Position numbers and translations under genes: made by a program. Source: Azolla caroliniana (lineage: Eukaryota > Polypodiophyta). Taken from it: a stretch of DNA of 64,000 bases. The notes below the pieces were generated by a model, which saw nothing but the letters and a program-made list of their open reading frames with translations, did no database searches and was not told where the DNA came from. The stretch spans positions 18,166,001 to 18,230,000 of the forward strand of contig JBHGNT010000011.1 of NCBI GenBank assembly GCA_043228905.1. The letters are read 5' to 3'. Below are positions 24,775 to 36,572 of this stretch, piece by piece (position 1 is the first letter of the stretch; each line of letters starts with the position of its first letter).

Positions 24775-25497
24775 TGTTGAGAATCAAACTCAACTTCCCT
24801 AATGTGGGAACACACTCTAGTATCCTCAAGTGTGAACACCCCACCTTCTAATATAGTAACTAATGTGTCCTAGAACCTTAAAGTTCTATGACACATATTT
24901 AGTGTAGTTAAGTCTCCACCACTCTTTAGTAAGTGGTAGTTGTATAAAGAGAAGGTGACTACATAAGCACCTCTCTCCTCCTCTTTGTAATAGTTAGTTG
25001 TGTTCTCTCTCTCTCTCTCTCTGGTTCGATACATGTTAGAGCCCATCCCGTTATCTGTCATTCAAACCATTACTTCCATGTGACTTAGATCACATGCATT
25101 GTGATGTGAGACGGGGCATTGGGGCACAAGTGATGAGAGTGGCCGACAATGTACACTTTTCCCTAAACAAGTTCGAGAGTCTGAGTATCACATTTTGATA
25201 CAATGCTCTGCCTTTGATCATATTCAACCATGCTTTCCACATCTCTTCAACTGAGCCCAATCCCTGCACGAATTTCTCTCACAACCACAATGTGCACTCT
25301 CGGTTGCAACATTCATTGGCAAAGTTCTTGAACATCGAGAGTCACTACTCACTTTGTAATATTTTTGGTCTCATAGGTCATATTTGACCTCCGAAGACGA
25401 ATCGTAATATAATCTGTCTATCTATCTATCTATCTGGACTACACACACACACACACACACACATCCCTTCCACTGGACAGAATCCTAATTCTTTACA
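24775..25497 (+). repeat. 5' LTR of Copia-1
   Basis: The LTR begins TGTTGAGAATC and ends TTTACA immediately before the primer site. A TATAAA box lies at 24943-24948 and CT, TCTA and CA microsatellites lie inside. The partner 3' LTR was not found, so the 5' boundary rests on the TG start alone. Confidence 0.75.
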
Positions 25498-25509
25498 TGG
25501 TATTAGAGT
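25498..25509 (+). promoter_or_regulatory. Primer binding site of Copia-1
   Basis: TGGTATTAGAGT directly follows the LTR and differs by C-to-T changes from TGGTATCAGAGC, the usual complement of plant initiator tRNA-Met in Copia elements. Confidence 0.8.
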
Positions 25510-25637
25510 GATTGGTAGCTTGATCCAAGCTCATCGCCTTTGCATGTGTCGTGTCCAGCCTATGTTCACGAAGAACAGGCCGACCATTGTAGCAGCAACT
25601 TGCACAGTTCGTATCATAGAGAAGAAGAAGATTCAAC

Positions 25638-27498
25638 ATGAACACTAAGATGGGAAGCACTCTTCCCACCGAGAAACTCGACAGAAACAACTTTGCATCT
25701 TGGGAATACAAAATGCACCAATACCTTTTTGGCCAAGGCTATTGGGGTTATATCAAGGGAGCACAAGAAGCACAACCCAACCCAACACATGCCGACTACC
25801 CAGCTTGAGAGCAAGCGGCGAGTCGTGTGTTGTACTGCCTTGCATCATGCGTCCATGATCACATCCTTGGCTACATCCAAGAGGGCAGAACGCCAAAGGA
25901 GGCGTGGGGGAATCTCAAAAAGATATTCGTGGCCAATATGACCACAAGAAAGCTTCAACTCCGTCAAGAGTTGAACAACATACAACAGAGGGACAATGTG
26001 TCAATTGAGAACTACACCTTGAAGATCAAGGAGGTATGTGATGCCCTAGGGACAATCAAAGTCAACATCAACGACGATGAAATGGTGCACATATGCCTCG
26101 GTGGCTTAGCACCTCAGTTCGGAACGATAAGGTTAGCTGTCCTCAAGAGGGAGAATCCTCCCTCCTTCGATCTCCAGTCGATGCTACTAGTCGAAGAAAA
26201 TCATGTTCGGACAAGAAGCAATGTGCAAGAAGGACACATGTTCGAATTTCGATGGAGGAAGAGGACAAGGTCGGGGAAGAAGAGGCCGATTTGGCCAAGG
26301 CCGACATAACTAAGAACAAACCCGAGAACACAATTTCTACTACCAACAAGATGTGTCAAACGTGCGATGCGGAGCGTCTGGAAGAAGGGGGAACAATTAT
26401 GCCGGCCCCAACAGACAAAACAATTCCACCCCATGCGGATACTGTGGCAAATTTGGCCAGTATGAGGCAAAGTGTCACAAAAAGAAGAGTGAGTCGGCCT
26501 CCACTAAACCTCAAAATCCAACTACGACAATCGTGGCGGAATGTTCGTGATATGACATAGAGCGAATTCAATGACGACATCATGCCCGACAAAGCACGTC
26601 CAACTCAGAAAATGTATGGTCGATTTGGGTGCATTCAATCACATGACATCTCATAAAGATTGGTTTTGAGAATTGTGAAACCCCAAACAACCCAACTATG
26701 TGGAAACAGGGGATGACACAATCCACCCCATTCAGCATGTCGGAAATGTCCCCTTCAGCGAAGAAGGGAATCAGACCTACATCAGAAACGTCTGGCATAT
26801 TCCAACTATAACGAAGAATCTATCTCGGTCGGCCAGATCGTGGAACAAGGCATGCAAGTTCGATTCAACAACAATGACAACTTCATAAAAAAGGAAGGCT
26901 GAATTATCGCTCGAGGTCAAAGAGAAGGTCGAATATTCACCCTCGATTCTCATGAGATGAAATTGGCAATGTATGCCAAGGGCCGTAAGGCTGACACCGA
27001 CATAGAGTTGTGGCACAAATGAATTGACCACATCAATCTATAAAAGCTCAAAGGAATGCAATCGAAAGGAGTCATCATCGAACGACTGACTTTTACCGAA
27101 AAGGAGATTGCAGGCGTATGCGAAGCTTGTCAGTTCGGCAAACATCATCGTCAATCGTTCCTGAAAGAGAGAAACGTGTGCAAAGGTATCCTGGATGTAG
27201 TACATTCAGATGTATGGGGACAAGTCCAAACGGCTACATTCAGCGGATGCCGATATTATGTGACGTTCATTGATGACTTCTCCAGGTACACCTAGATCTA
27301 CCCTATGTGGCAGAAGAGCGAAGTGTTTGGAAACTTCCAAAAACTCAAAAATGAAGTCGAAAAGGCAACAGGTCGGCATGTCTGATGCCTTCGATCAGAC
27401 GGTGGTAAGGAGTATTTCTCCAATGCCTCCACAACATACCTTCGACAAGAAGGAATTCAATGGGAGTTCACCTACCGACACACACCTCAGCAAAACGG
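25638..27498 (+). pseudogene. Copia-1 gag, protease and integrase first half (broken)
   Basis: The ATG at 25638 starts a Copia gag (KLDRNNFASWEYKMHQYL, later UBN2-type sequence). A TGA near 25807 sits where a Trp codon is expected. A CCHC-type knuckle (CGYCGKFGQYEAKC) lies near 26437-26480 and protease-region remnants around 26610-26680 read with stops. GAG-pre-integrase with a CEACQFGKHHRQSF zinc part is at about 27010-27170. Integrase core motifs follow: VVHSDVWG, FIDDFSRYT, a SDGGKEY-like site and HTPQQNG. The frame is cut by Gypsy-1 exactly after the AACGG of that last motif. At least six in-frame stops or shifts make it non-functional. Confidence 0.88.
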
Positions 27499-28137
27499 TG
27501 TCGAGGTATTCCTCGCGGATGCGTGGAATGAGGCGGGACCTCGGGGGTCCTGTACCGAAGAGCAAGAGAGAAAGGAGAAGAGGCCCACTACGTGCGAGCG
27601 TAGATTCACAGGGACACGGCCCTTCGACACAAAGACGCAAGTGGGACAGCGACACAGAGAGACACGAATGTATGTATGTATATGTTAACAAAGACAAACA
27701 ACAAGAAGCACGAAGTCGGTTACAACCGAATAGGCTGGCGAATAGATGCCGATGCCTGTTCGTGAATGCTCCGAAGGAAAGGAGTAGGTTGGAGGTGCTG
27801 CCGGAAGCACTCGGGCATTCCTCAGAGCAGCGCGAGCCTCCCGAAAACCTGCGCAGAAAGAAGCTATGGAGTATGGAAGAGAGAGAAGCCTTCGGCTGAC
27901 AACCTGACAACACTTCGTCCTCTCTAACCGCGATCCCTTCCTTCTCCTCGTCTCCCTCCTTTTATAGGCAAGAAGGGAGCCGTTTCCTATTAACTTCCTA
28001 CCTACCGAATCTACCTACCTAGGATCTTCCATGTCCCTAATTCTCTCTTATGTACAACACAAGGCGTACGTGCATGAAGAGCCGGTTCCTATGCTCCGGC
28101 GCACCGATTCCGCTCGTGGACGGTTTTCTTCACGACA
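27499..28137 (-). repeat. 3' LTR of Gypsy-1 (left)
   Basis: It is 639 bp and about 98% identical by eye to 33875-34513. All the differences I counted (about 11) are transitions. A G-rich polypurine tract (minus-strand GGTGGGGGCGGA, 28138-28149) abuts it. Confidence 0.93.
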
Positions 28138-28210
28138 TCCGCCCCCACCTAACCGCGCATCCACCGGCATGCGCCAAATTGAGTTGGGACGGAGAAAACC
28201 GGTCCAGCCT

Positions 28211-31200
28211 TCATTCCCCGCCCGTCGGTTCTTCCTCGGTTTCAGATTGTTCGTTGTTCCGGTCCAGGTTAACCGGATCCGGCTCGTCGTCGTGACGCTT
28301 CTTGAACGCTTTGATCCGCTTCCTAGCTACCGGTATCGCCATTCTCGTGCCGTTGAGTTCCGCCAGATGGTACGTCCCGTTGTCGCTGGCGCTTTGTACC
28401 ACGTAAGGCTCGAACCACCTTCTTGCGAACTTCCGTGTTGCTCGGTGCTGGTTGTCGAGGCTGCTGTCATAGACTAGCACCCAGTCGCCTTCCTCGATCT
28501 TCTTCGGTCGGAGCCGACGCGTCCGGTCGAACTGGGCTTTGTTCCTCGTCCTTGCCACCCGAAGCTTTTCCATAGCCTGCTCTACGTCCTCCGGTCTTCG
28601 CTCGAGCTGTCGTATACGCGCTGTCAACAGTTCCTCCCGGCTCATCTCGTCTCTCTAGTCCATGGTTGCCCACGAGGAGATCGTACGTTCCATCGGCATG
28701 ACCGGCTTCTGCCCAAACATGAGCTCTGCCAACATGAATCCGGTTACCGAACTGTGCGTAGTTCGGTCAGCCCACAACGCGTAAGGCAGCAGTTGCGACC
28801 AGTTCCCGACTTGCCCCCCGCATGCCCGAACTAACGCCTTGACGATCGGTCCGTGTCTGCGCTCCACCTTCCCATTCGCCTCCGGATTGTACGCAGTGGT
28901 AAGCGAGAGCTTGACTCCTAGCCGATCGAACAGCTCCTCGGCCTCTTCGGCGTCCAACTCCCCGCGATCAGGCACGATCGTCCCGATGCACCCGTACCGG
29001 CATATCACGTCCTCGATCAGGAACCGACATACGGCCGCGGTCCTTTAGTTCTGAAGGGCTCGGCCTTCCACCTGGTTCGTCAGATCTTCCCGAGCTAGGA
29101 CCAGATACCGCATCTGTCCTACGCCCATCGGCATCGTCACCAGATCTACCATCCATTTGAAGTGGATGGTCGGAGGGTACGTAGGGTGAAGCTCGTCCCG
29201 ATGCCGGACTATGGAGTGCATCTGACAGCTCTCGCAAGTTGTCACGAACCGATGCACGTCCCGGTACAGTCCCGGCCACCAGTACTTCCCTTTTATCTTC
29301 TCGAACGTGACCCATGTTCCACGGTGTCCAGCCCAAGGGCTGTCGTGGTAGGCCGTCAGCAGCTCCTCCTGTTCTTCCTTCATCGCCACCACCCGGAGCG
29401 GGACGCCGTTCCTCTTCTTCGGGTGCTTCCATAAGTATCCGTCCCGGAGAAAGAATCGGTAAGCTTTCTTCCGGATCCGGTTGGCCTCGTCTCTCGTCCA
29501 CGACGCATCCGGCGTCATTGTCCTCAAGAAACCACCGATCCGCAACCACTTGCCGTCGTACTTGCTCTCGTCGAAGCCGTTAAGTGCCGGAGTGCTCGTC
29601 CCATCGGTCGTTGCGTACGCCGCCTTGAAGAAGTCCACGCCGACTTCTTCGTCCTCCGAAACCATGCCGCCCTCGTCATCAAACCTCGCCCTCGAAAGCA
29701 TGTCGGCCATGGCGTTGTCCTTTCCGGAAATGTGCCGTATTTCCAGGCCCAGGGACTTGATGTACGCTATCCACCTGAGCATCGCTAGGTCCGGTGTCGC
29801 GCATTCGGAAACCATGCCGAGAATTGGCAGGCAATCCGTCTCGATAATCACTTCTGTCCCGATCAGGTAGTCTTTGTCGGCCTTTACTGCCGAAACGATA
29901 CCCCAGAGTTCGCGTTTAACCTGGGCGTACCCTCGCTGTCGCTCACTGAGGACCTTTGCGCCGAATCGGATCGGGAACCGGGTGCTGTCCTCGTCTTCTT
30001 GGTTGATGACCCATCCGATCTCGGTCGGGCTCGTATCCACCGTTATGTATACCGGGGTACCCTTCTCGTAGATAGCCTTCCGGAGCGCCGGTGTTGCCGC
30101 AAGAGCTTCCTTTAGCTTCCGGACCGACTCCGTGTGCTTGTCTCGCCACTTGAATTTTCGCCCCTTTTTCAGCAACCTGTATAGCGGCTCCGCAACGTGG
30201 GCGTAATGCGGGATCCATATGTGGTAGAACGTGCATGCCCCCAGGAACCTCCGAACTTCCGTAACCGAGCTACAATCGGTCTTCATCGCGGAGATGGCTT
30301 CTACTTTTGCCGGAGACGGCTTCCGGCCATACGGTCCACACAGGTGTCCGACCACCAGGATTTCTGATTGCCCGAAGGCCGATTTCTCCCCGGAGAAGGT
30401 GAGCCTCGCATCCTCTAGCCTTTGTAGCACCTTCTCGCAGTCGTCGATGTGTGTTGCCACGAATCGCCGGCATCCGCCCGACCCGACTATCTCATCCTTC
30501 TCTTCCACCGGGCACCCCTTTATCGGGATGTCGTCCAGAAATGGCATGGTGATGTCCGGGATGCAATCCCTCAGTACCTTGTTCATTGCATTCACCATGT
30601 GGGCCACCGAGTTGGTCCCTCCTTGTGGCAGGGTACACATTCGCACTAGGCCGAGGGGAGTTCCCATCGTCGTAATGTCTTTGCTCTCCACGGCTAGCTT
30701 GAACTGGTCGTACCCCGAGTACAGATCACCGACCGAGTAAATCGACCTTCCGGCGAAGGCCTCCGTGAACTCGTCTATGGTCGGTCCGATTCCTGCGTTC
30801 CGAATGGTCACTCTGTTGACCGGTTGCAGGTCCTGAATGAAGCGCAATGTTCCGTTTTTCTTTGGTACGGTAAACCATCGGTTCGAGTATGGCGTGCTCG
30901 ACGGTTCGAGAATACCCATATCGACTTTCTGCCTCAGTAGCTCCATCAACTCCGGGATGTGAGCTCTCGGTACTGGAACCGACTTGAGATTCCACGGCAC
31001 ATGCGGTACCGTGAATATCACCATCGGCTCCACGATCGTCGGGTCTACGCACCCGATCTCTTCCGGTGAGAATGCGAAGGCCTTTCCGTGCCTTCCGAGC
31101 ATTCTCCGAAACCGGTCTTCCTCCGCCGGCAGTAGGAACCCGCCCCCACCGATCTTGAGCTCCCGGAGCGTCCCGTCGGTGAAGGTGTGTCCTATGCAGG

Positions 31201-32793
31201 CCGGATCTCGTAAACTGGGGTCCGACGCAACCCCTCCGATTCGGGACTCGCTGCCCTCCGGTAAGGGTGCCGCGACTGGCCTTACCTTCCGGTCCACAGT
31301 CTTGTACTTCGTGCTAACTCGGGCCGCCCGATCCGACCGGAGCCCCTGACTGAAGTTCGCGATGACTTCGTACATCTCTTCGGAACATACCGGTATCGTC
31401 CGGTCTTCGTTAAGGTCTTCTTCGGCTACCTTCCTCAGCATCCCCAAGGTGTCGTCGAAGGAGACCGCCTCCACGGCCCCGCTGATTTCCTCGTTCGGGC
31501 CGAGAACTCCGCACGCTCGAAGTCGCTCCTCCGCCCTTGCCCTTTCTCGGCCAACGATGCCGACTATCATACACCCTCCGTTGTTGGAGAAGCAGAATTT
31601 TCTACCTATCATACAAGGTTTCTTCGGTTCCGGTTCTATCATACAGCTGTGGGGTCTTTCCCGAGTGTCCGGGCTGTCTCGGCCCCACGCCTCGGCAGCC
31701 CTCTCTAAAAATCCTCTCGGTTCTCGCCACCGAGGGATTCGCGGTTTCGCTCGTGGTTCGGTCGTACCATCAGAAATTGGACCGAATGGCGCCCGTCCTG
31801 GCTTTTGACCCTCACGTAGGCCGAACCGTTGTTCAACACCTTGGTCTCCATTCGCGCCGCCGTGATGTATGGTTCCCCTAATATGACTGGGTGCGAGGAC
31901 GTCTCCTATACGAAGAAGTGCTGGTCAATCTCGACGTCGCCGATCTTGACTCGCACGTTCGGGCAGGCCCCGTGCAGTTCCTCGATGGCGCGCGTCGCCG
32001 TCCGTATCTTCCACCTGTGCTTGGTGTTGATCGGCCACTTTCCCTTCTTATAGAAGTCCATGGACATTAGGTTTATTTCCGAACCGTGGTCCACCAGTGC
32101 CACCACTGGTTCCTGAACATCTCCGATCTTTACCGGGGTCTCCATGGTCGCTCGGGCCCAGTGTGGCCTCGAATAGTGGCTCTCCGCCCACTCATCTTCC
32201 AGCGCCAAGTCGTCGATGTGCGTCGTCCGCACCTCCACCGGTCTTTCCGGTTCCGTCTCCGTCGACAGCCTCTTCCGTTTCACCAAGTCCACAATGGAGT
32301 CGTGGAACTCCTTCTTGGCGATCCCTAGCACCTCCTGTAATGACAACTCCACTTTGCTGTCGAGGATCCGTTCTTCTAGGACCTTTCGTAGGTCCGTGTT
32401 CCTTTCTATTTCCGTCCCCAGTTGGTATCCACCCTTCCTGGGGTTATCTTGCGCGATGGTCCCATCGGCTTCGTTCCGTCGTTGCCCGAATCGGGTCTCG
32501 TATCGTTGTGAGGGCCCGGCCGCTCCGGCTTTCCCCACTCATTTGTCCTCTACCAGAGCCTCGTAGTTCCGGTAGGCGGCTTCTACGAAGCCCGTCTTCT
32601 CCTCGACCGGGTCGCTCCACCCGGTTATTTCCCGGACCCGTCTCTCGGCGCGGTCCGCTTCATCTTTCCTCAGTCGTGCGCCAGCGAGGCCTTCCAGCAT
32701 TGCCGACCAGAACCCGTCCTTGCTCTCCTTTCGGGCCTCGCTGCCCCCGACCCGAATACCGGCCGACGCCGAGTAGTGGATGGCCTCCACGTG
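28211..32793 (-). pseudogene. Gypsy-1 pol: protease, reverse transcriptase, RNase H, integrase (broken)
   Basis: Read on the minus strand, a retropepsin-like site (VALVDHGSEINLMS) lies near 32040-32090. Reverse transcriptase follows (RFIQDLQPVNRVTIRN; catalytic box MPFLDDIPIKG in place of YxDD-type sequence), within the long open stretch 29045-31642. RNase H is marked by VYITVDTSPTEIGWV. The integrase zinc part reads WAGHRGTWVTFEKIKGKYWW with CESCQMH. The integrase core (NPEANGKVERRHGPIVKAL) and a C-terminal domain end at 28211. In-frame stops occur near 32537, 31905, 31643, 29043 and 28653, several being TAG or TGA where Gln, Trp or Arg codons are expected. The RT resembles types I associate mainly with fungi; that is recollection, not a search result. 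Confidence 0.88.
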
Positions 32794-33831
32794 TCAGGCC
32801 GCTGCCTCTTCCATCAGTCTCTTCATACCTCCTCGCCCGTCGTTTCGGTTTAGGGCCCTTCTGGTATCGCCGGCGTGCACCCGGCCTTCCCACAGGTACA
32901 CCACCCGGTTCCTCAACGCCTCAGCGAAATCGCCGCAGTCCTTCCGAATGTGGCCGACCTCGTCGCACCACATGCACCTGTTCCCGGCTGCCGGCCGTCG
33001 GTCACGAGCCGGTTCGCCGCCTTCCCTTCGAGCCTGGGCGATCTGGAGATCCTTTATCGCCCGCGTCAACTCCTCCAGCGCTGCTCCTCCGGTCGAGCCA
33101 TTGACCACGCCGGTCGAAGCCGAACCGGTCTCGAGCCACTCCCGGGCCTCTTCCCTTCGTCCTTGCGGTGCCAGTTCAAGCCTCCTTGTTGTGACAGAGC
33201 CCGCACCGGCCGTGCCGTCATCAGCCCATTCTCGCCGTTTGTCGAAACGACCACAGACTCTCTTAACCGCAGCCCAGTCGGTCGTCAGCCCGTCTTCGGT
33301 TTCCAGCAAGGAGCCGACTTGATCCCGGTCCCGCTCGTCCACCGACTTGACGAACAGTAGGACCCGGCTCGTATCCAGAACGGTTCGATCAAGCGCCGAA
33401 AGGCGCGCAAAGCGTTCCTCAAACTCCCGGAGGAGTGCCGACGCGTTTCTTCCCTTGCCGAGGGACTCCACCCACTCCATGAAGTCCCGTTTCGAAAGCC
33501 GGAGCGCGTCGTCCAGCCCGTATTTTTCTAGGAGTCGACCTTCGAACTCCTCCCAGGTACGGCTCTCCGCTTGCACCTCGAGCACCTCCGCATGGATGCT
33601 CGGCATCGCCACTCGAGGGAACCCGACAAGACGCCTCTCTTCCGGAATGTCCCGCATCAGCATTTCTGCCCCGTAGGACGCCAAATACTTCGTGGCATCC
33701 TTTCCGTTGAACCGGCCGATCGTACCGACGACCACCTCAATGGCTCTGTCGAGGGCACCGGAGCCCTCGCGTGCGCTCAATATCCGATCCACGGCCGAAG
33801 CCATGGCCTCCGCAAGATCTGACCCTTTCAT
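32794..33831 (-). CDS. Gypsy-1 gag with CCHC zinc knuckle
   Basis: The frame opens at ATG 33831 and closes with a TGA at 32794; pol continues in the same frame, so that TGA may be a decayed CGA or TGG codon. The product is about 345 aa. It has a retrotransposon-gag core (WEEFEGRLLEKYGLDDALRL, FARLSALDRTV) and a CX2CX4HX4C knuckle (CMWCDEVGHIRKDC) near residue 290. It packages element RNA into virus-like particles. This is the only intact frame of Gypsy-1. Confidence 0.85.
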   Translation of the reverse strand: MKGSDLAEAMASAVDRILSAREGSGALDRAIEVVVGTIGRFNGKDATKYLASYGAEMLMRDIPEERRLVGFPRVAMPSIHAEVLEVQAESRTWEEFEGRLLEKYGLDDALRLSKRDFMEWVESLGKGRNASALLREFEERFARLSALDRTVLDTSRVLLFVKSVDERDRDQVGSLLETEDGLTTDWAAVKRVCGRFDKRREWADDGTAGAGSVTTRRLELAPQGRREEAREWLETGSASTGVVNGSTGGAALEELTRAIKDLQIAQARREGGEPARDRRPAAGNRCMWCDEVGHIRKDCGDFAEALRNRVVYLWEGRVHAGDTRRALNRNDGRGGMKRLMEEAAA

Positions 33832-33855
33832 CTTCTGCTCTTCTGCCGCCTCCTT

Positions 33856-33872
33856 CACGTCGGGTTCACCAA
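33856..33872 (-). promoter_or_regulatory. Primer binding site of Gypsy-1
   Basis: On the minus strand, two bases after the 5' LTR, the sequence TGGTGAACCCGACGTG begins. It has the TGG that pairs with tRNA CCA ends. I do not assign the tRNA. Confidence 0.6.
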
Positions 33873-33874
33873 GA

Positions 33875-34513
33875 TGTCGAGGTATTCCTCGCGGATGCGT
33901 GGAATGAGGTGGGACCTCGGGGGTCCTGTACCGAAGAGCAAGAGAGAAAGGAGAAGAGGCCCACTACGTGCGAGCGTAGATTCATAGGGACACGGCCCTT
34001 CGACACAAAGACGCGAGTGGGACAGCGACACAGAGAGACACGAATGTATGTATGTATATGTTAACAAAGACAAACAACAAGAAGCACGAAGTCGGTTACA
34101 ACCGAACAGGCCGGCGAACAGATGCCGATGCCTGTTCGTGAACGCTCCGAAGGAAAGGAGTAGGTTGGAGGTGCTGCCGGAAGCACTCGGGCATTCCTCA
34201 GAGCAGTGCGAGCCTCCCGAAAACCTGCGCAGAAAGAAGCTATGGAGTATGGAAGAGAGAGAAGCCTTCGGCCGACAACCCGACAACACTTCGTCCTCTC
34301 TAACCGCGATCCCTTCCTCCTCCTCGTCTCCCTCCTTTTATAGGCAAGAAGGGAGCCGTTTCCTATTAACTTCCTACCTACCGAATCTACCTACCTAGGA
34401 TCTTCCATGTCCCTAATTCTCTCTTATGTACAACACAAGGCGTACGTGCATGAAGAGCCGGTTCCTATGCTCCGGCGCACCGATTCCGCTCGTGGACGGT
34501 TTTCTTCACGACA
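33875..34513 (-). repeat. 5' LTR of Gypsy-1 (right), with TATA box
   Basis: This is the upstream LTR for minus-strand transcription. A TATAAAA box lies at 34336-34342 (minus strand CCTATAAAAGG). It matches 27499-28137 along the full 639 bp. Confidence 0.93.
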
Positions 34514-35920
34514 ACGGAGTAGCTGCACAAAACAACCGACACATATTGGAGGTGGCAAGGGCAACGATGAACCAGAAACATCTACCGAAATTATACTCGG
34601 CTGAAGCGGCGATCACGACCGTCTATCTAATGAATCGCTGCACAACATTCAAAGTGCACAATATTACCACCCACGAGAAGCTCTATAGAAAAGAAGTTGA
34701 ACTTATCCCACGTCAACATATCGCCTTTGTACACATTCCCAATGAAAAATGGCAAAAGCTTGATCCGCTAGGATATTCGGTTCTATCGCCTTTGTACACA
34801 TTTCCGATATAAGTGCACATTCCCAATGAAAAATGGCAAAAGCTTCATCCGAAATCGGAGAAGTGTATCCTTGTGGGGTACTCGCTCGAACAAAAGGGGT
34901 ATAAGTGCTTCAATCCCACTACCAAGAAGGTACGAAAGAGTAGCGATGTCGTATTCGACGAATCGACATCTTGGTACATGGTCGACTCAACTCCATCTGA
35001 CCTAATCAAAACCGATTTCGATATAATCGACCTGGAGGACGATGATCGACAAAGGCTTACAACAAAGGAAAGTCCAGTCTCAACTAGGTTCAATGGAGCA
35101 TAGGAGCCTCAAGCGACCAAAGCACGTCACGGACGAGTTTGAAGAAGGACAAAGGAAAGGCCAAAATGCTTGAATATGAAGACTCAGAAGAAAATGAATC
35201 GGATCACTCACCCGATAGTGAGTATGGTGGATTGGATGTGCCTAGCATGAGCACACCAGAGGCACCACGTCCCTCCACCTGAGAGAAGAACGTAGTCAGC
35301 CAGTTTGTTTATAATTTCTACAGGACATATCATTATGCATGCATGATGAAGGTGGCGATAGTCCGAGAGCCGGAAAATTGTTTTGAAGCTGCGAAGGACC
35401 CACGATGGGTGGAAGCAATGAATGAGGAGACGCAAGCACTCTCCAAAAACCAGACATGGGATCTTGTTCCCTCTTCACCCCATCAAAAGGAAATCGGATG
35501 CCGATGGATATACAAGGTGAAGCACAATGCCGAGGACACCGTCAATTGGTACAAGGCCTTGCTTGTGGCAAAAGGGTATGAACAGACACACGGGGTCGAT
35601 TACGAAGAGACCTTTGTCCCAGTGGCAAAGATGACTACCATTCGAATCGTGATTGTGCTTGTTGTAGCAAAAGGGTGGCACCTCCATCACATGGACGTCA
35701 AGAACGCCTTTCTCCAAGGCGAATTAGATAAGGAGGTGTACATGGTACAACCACCTAAATTCTAGTCGCGTACGCATCCGACTGCTGTCTACCGACTCAA
35801 AAATCCTCTCTATGGCCTCAAGCAGGCACCTAGAGCCTAGCATTCGAAGATAACCCAATATCTTCATCAAATCAGCTTTAAAATGGCGAAGTCCGATAAT
35901 TCTCTTTTCATTTGTAGCGA
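34514..35920 (+). pseudogene. Copia-1 integrase end and reverse transcriptase (broken)
   Basis: The frame resumes with NGVAAQNNRHILEVARATM, the integrase stretch after the catalytic Glu region. A roughly 35-bp duplication (CCCAATGAAAAATGGCAAAAGCTT at 34738-34762 and 34821-34845) breaks the frame. Reverse transcriptase begins near 35343 ([72 protein letters not shown]) and continues to LKNPLYGLKQAPRA and SDNSLFIC. It ends before the YVDD box. A TAG follows QPPKF near 35763. Confidence 0.9.
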
Positions 35921-35964
35921 CATGTGAGAATACCATATGAGAATACCTTTCATATGAGAATACC

Positions 35965-36519
35965 TTTCAGTTTCTTTATATAGGCTTTCACCCCATGCCT
36001 ATTATCAAACATGAAAGCATTACACATATTCCAATTGTGTTGTAGTCCCCAATAACGTAAAAATTGGAACAATATCTCCATTTCATCATTTGAACCATTT
36101 GGAACATATTGAGAAAAAACCCATTGTTGAGGTCTCAAACAATAACGGGTTAGAACTTGCCAAATATCTGATAAGTACTTCCAAATGGTACAACTATAGG
36201 ACATTTAATGAACATATGTGTACTATCCTCCAATGGAACAGTGCAAAACAAACAAGTGCCAAACCCTAGTCCTCGCCTCTTTCTCTCTCTCTCTCTCTCC
36301 AAGATATGTTGATATACTAAGAGGAGTGATAGCTTAAGTGCCATACTTAAGACACCATTGAGAAGGTTGAGCTCATATGTATATGCTTTATTCACACATA
36401 GAAACTTTGTGCTGCAATGTATGAATACCCCTTCTTAGGAAGGAGACACATATCAAGAACACATGTATACTCTGGTCCCATAGGTCAAAATTGGCCTCTT
36501 TATGGACGATAAAAATTCT

Positions 36520-36572
<53 letters not shown>

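Larger units (their letters stand above)
27499..34513 (-). mobile_element. Gypsy-1: complete GC-rich Ty3/Gypsy element nested in Copia-1
   Basis: Two 639-bp LTRs (27499-28137, 33875-34513) flank gag and pol read on the minus strand. Termini are TGTCG...CGACA. The 4-bp target repeat ACGG occurs at 27495-27498 and 34514-34517, and removing the element restores the Copia integrase frame (QNGVAAQN). Domain order gag-PR-RT-RNaseH-INT makes it Gypsy. It is markedly GC-richer than the surrounding DNA. Two further members are the solo LTR at 48270-48815 and Gypsy-4 at 63184-64000. Confidence 0.93.
24775..35930 (+). mobile_element. Copia-1 LTR retrotransposon, plus strand, split by Gypsy-1, 3' end lost
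   Basis: The order is 5' LTR, Met-tRNA primer site, gag, protease, GAG-pre-integrase and integrase up to 27498. After the 7-kb Gypsy-1 insertion, the integrase end and reverse transcriptase resume (34514-35920). Domain order PR-INT-RT identifies Ty1/Copia. Sequence homology stops near 35930, before RNase H and the 3' LTR, where LINE-like sequence begins. Many stops show it is inactive. Copia-2 at 48900-52553 belongs to the same family. Confidence 0.9.

Noticed and set aside
27395-27913. A 172-codon minus-strand frame and its twin at 33855-34289
   Set aside because: Both lie inside the Gypsy-1 LTRs; identical placement in the two LTRs explains the open frame, and the translation has no domain.
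31362-33907. Long plus-strand frames of 100-335 codons opposite Gypsy-1 gag-pol
   Set aside because: High GC content leaves few stops on the antisense strand. The minus strand carries the gag, protease and RT motifs.
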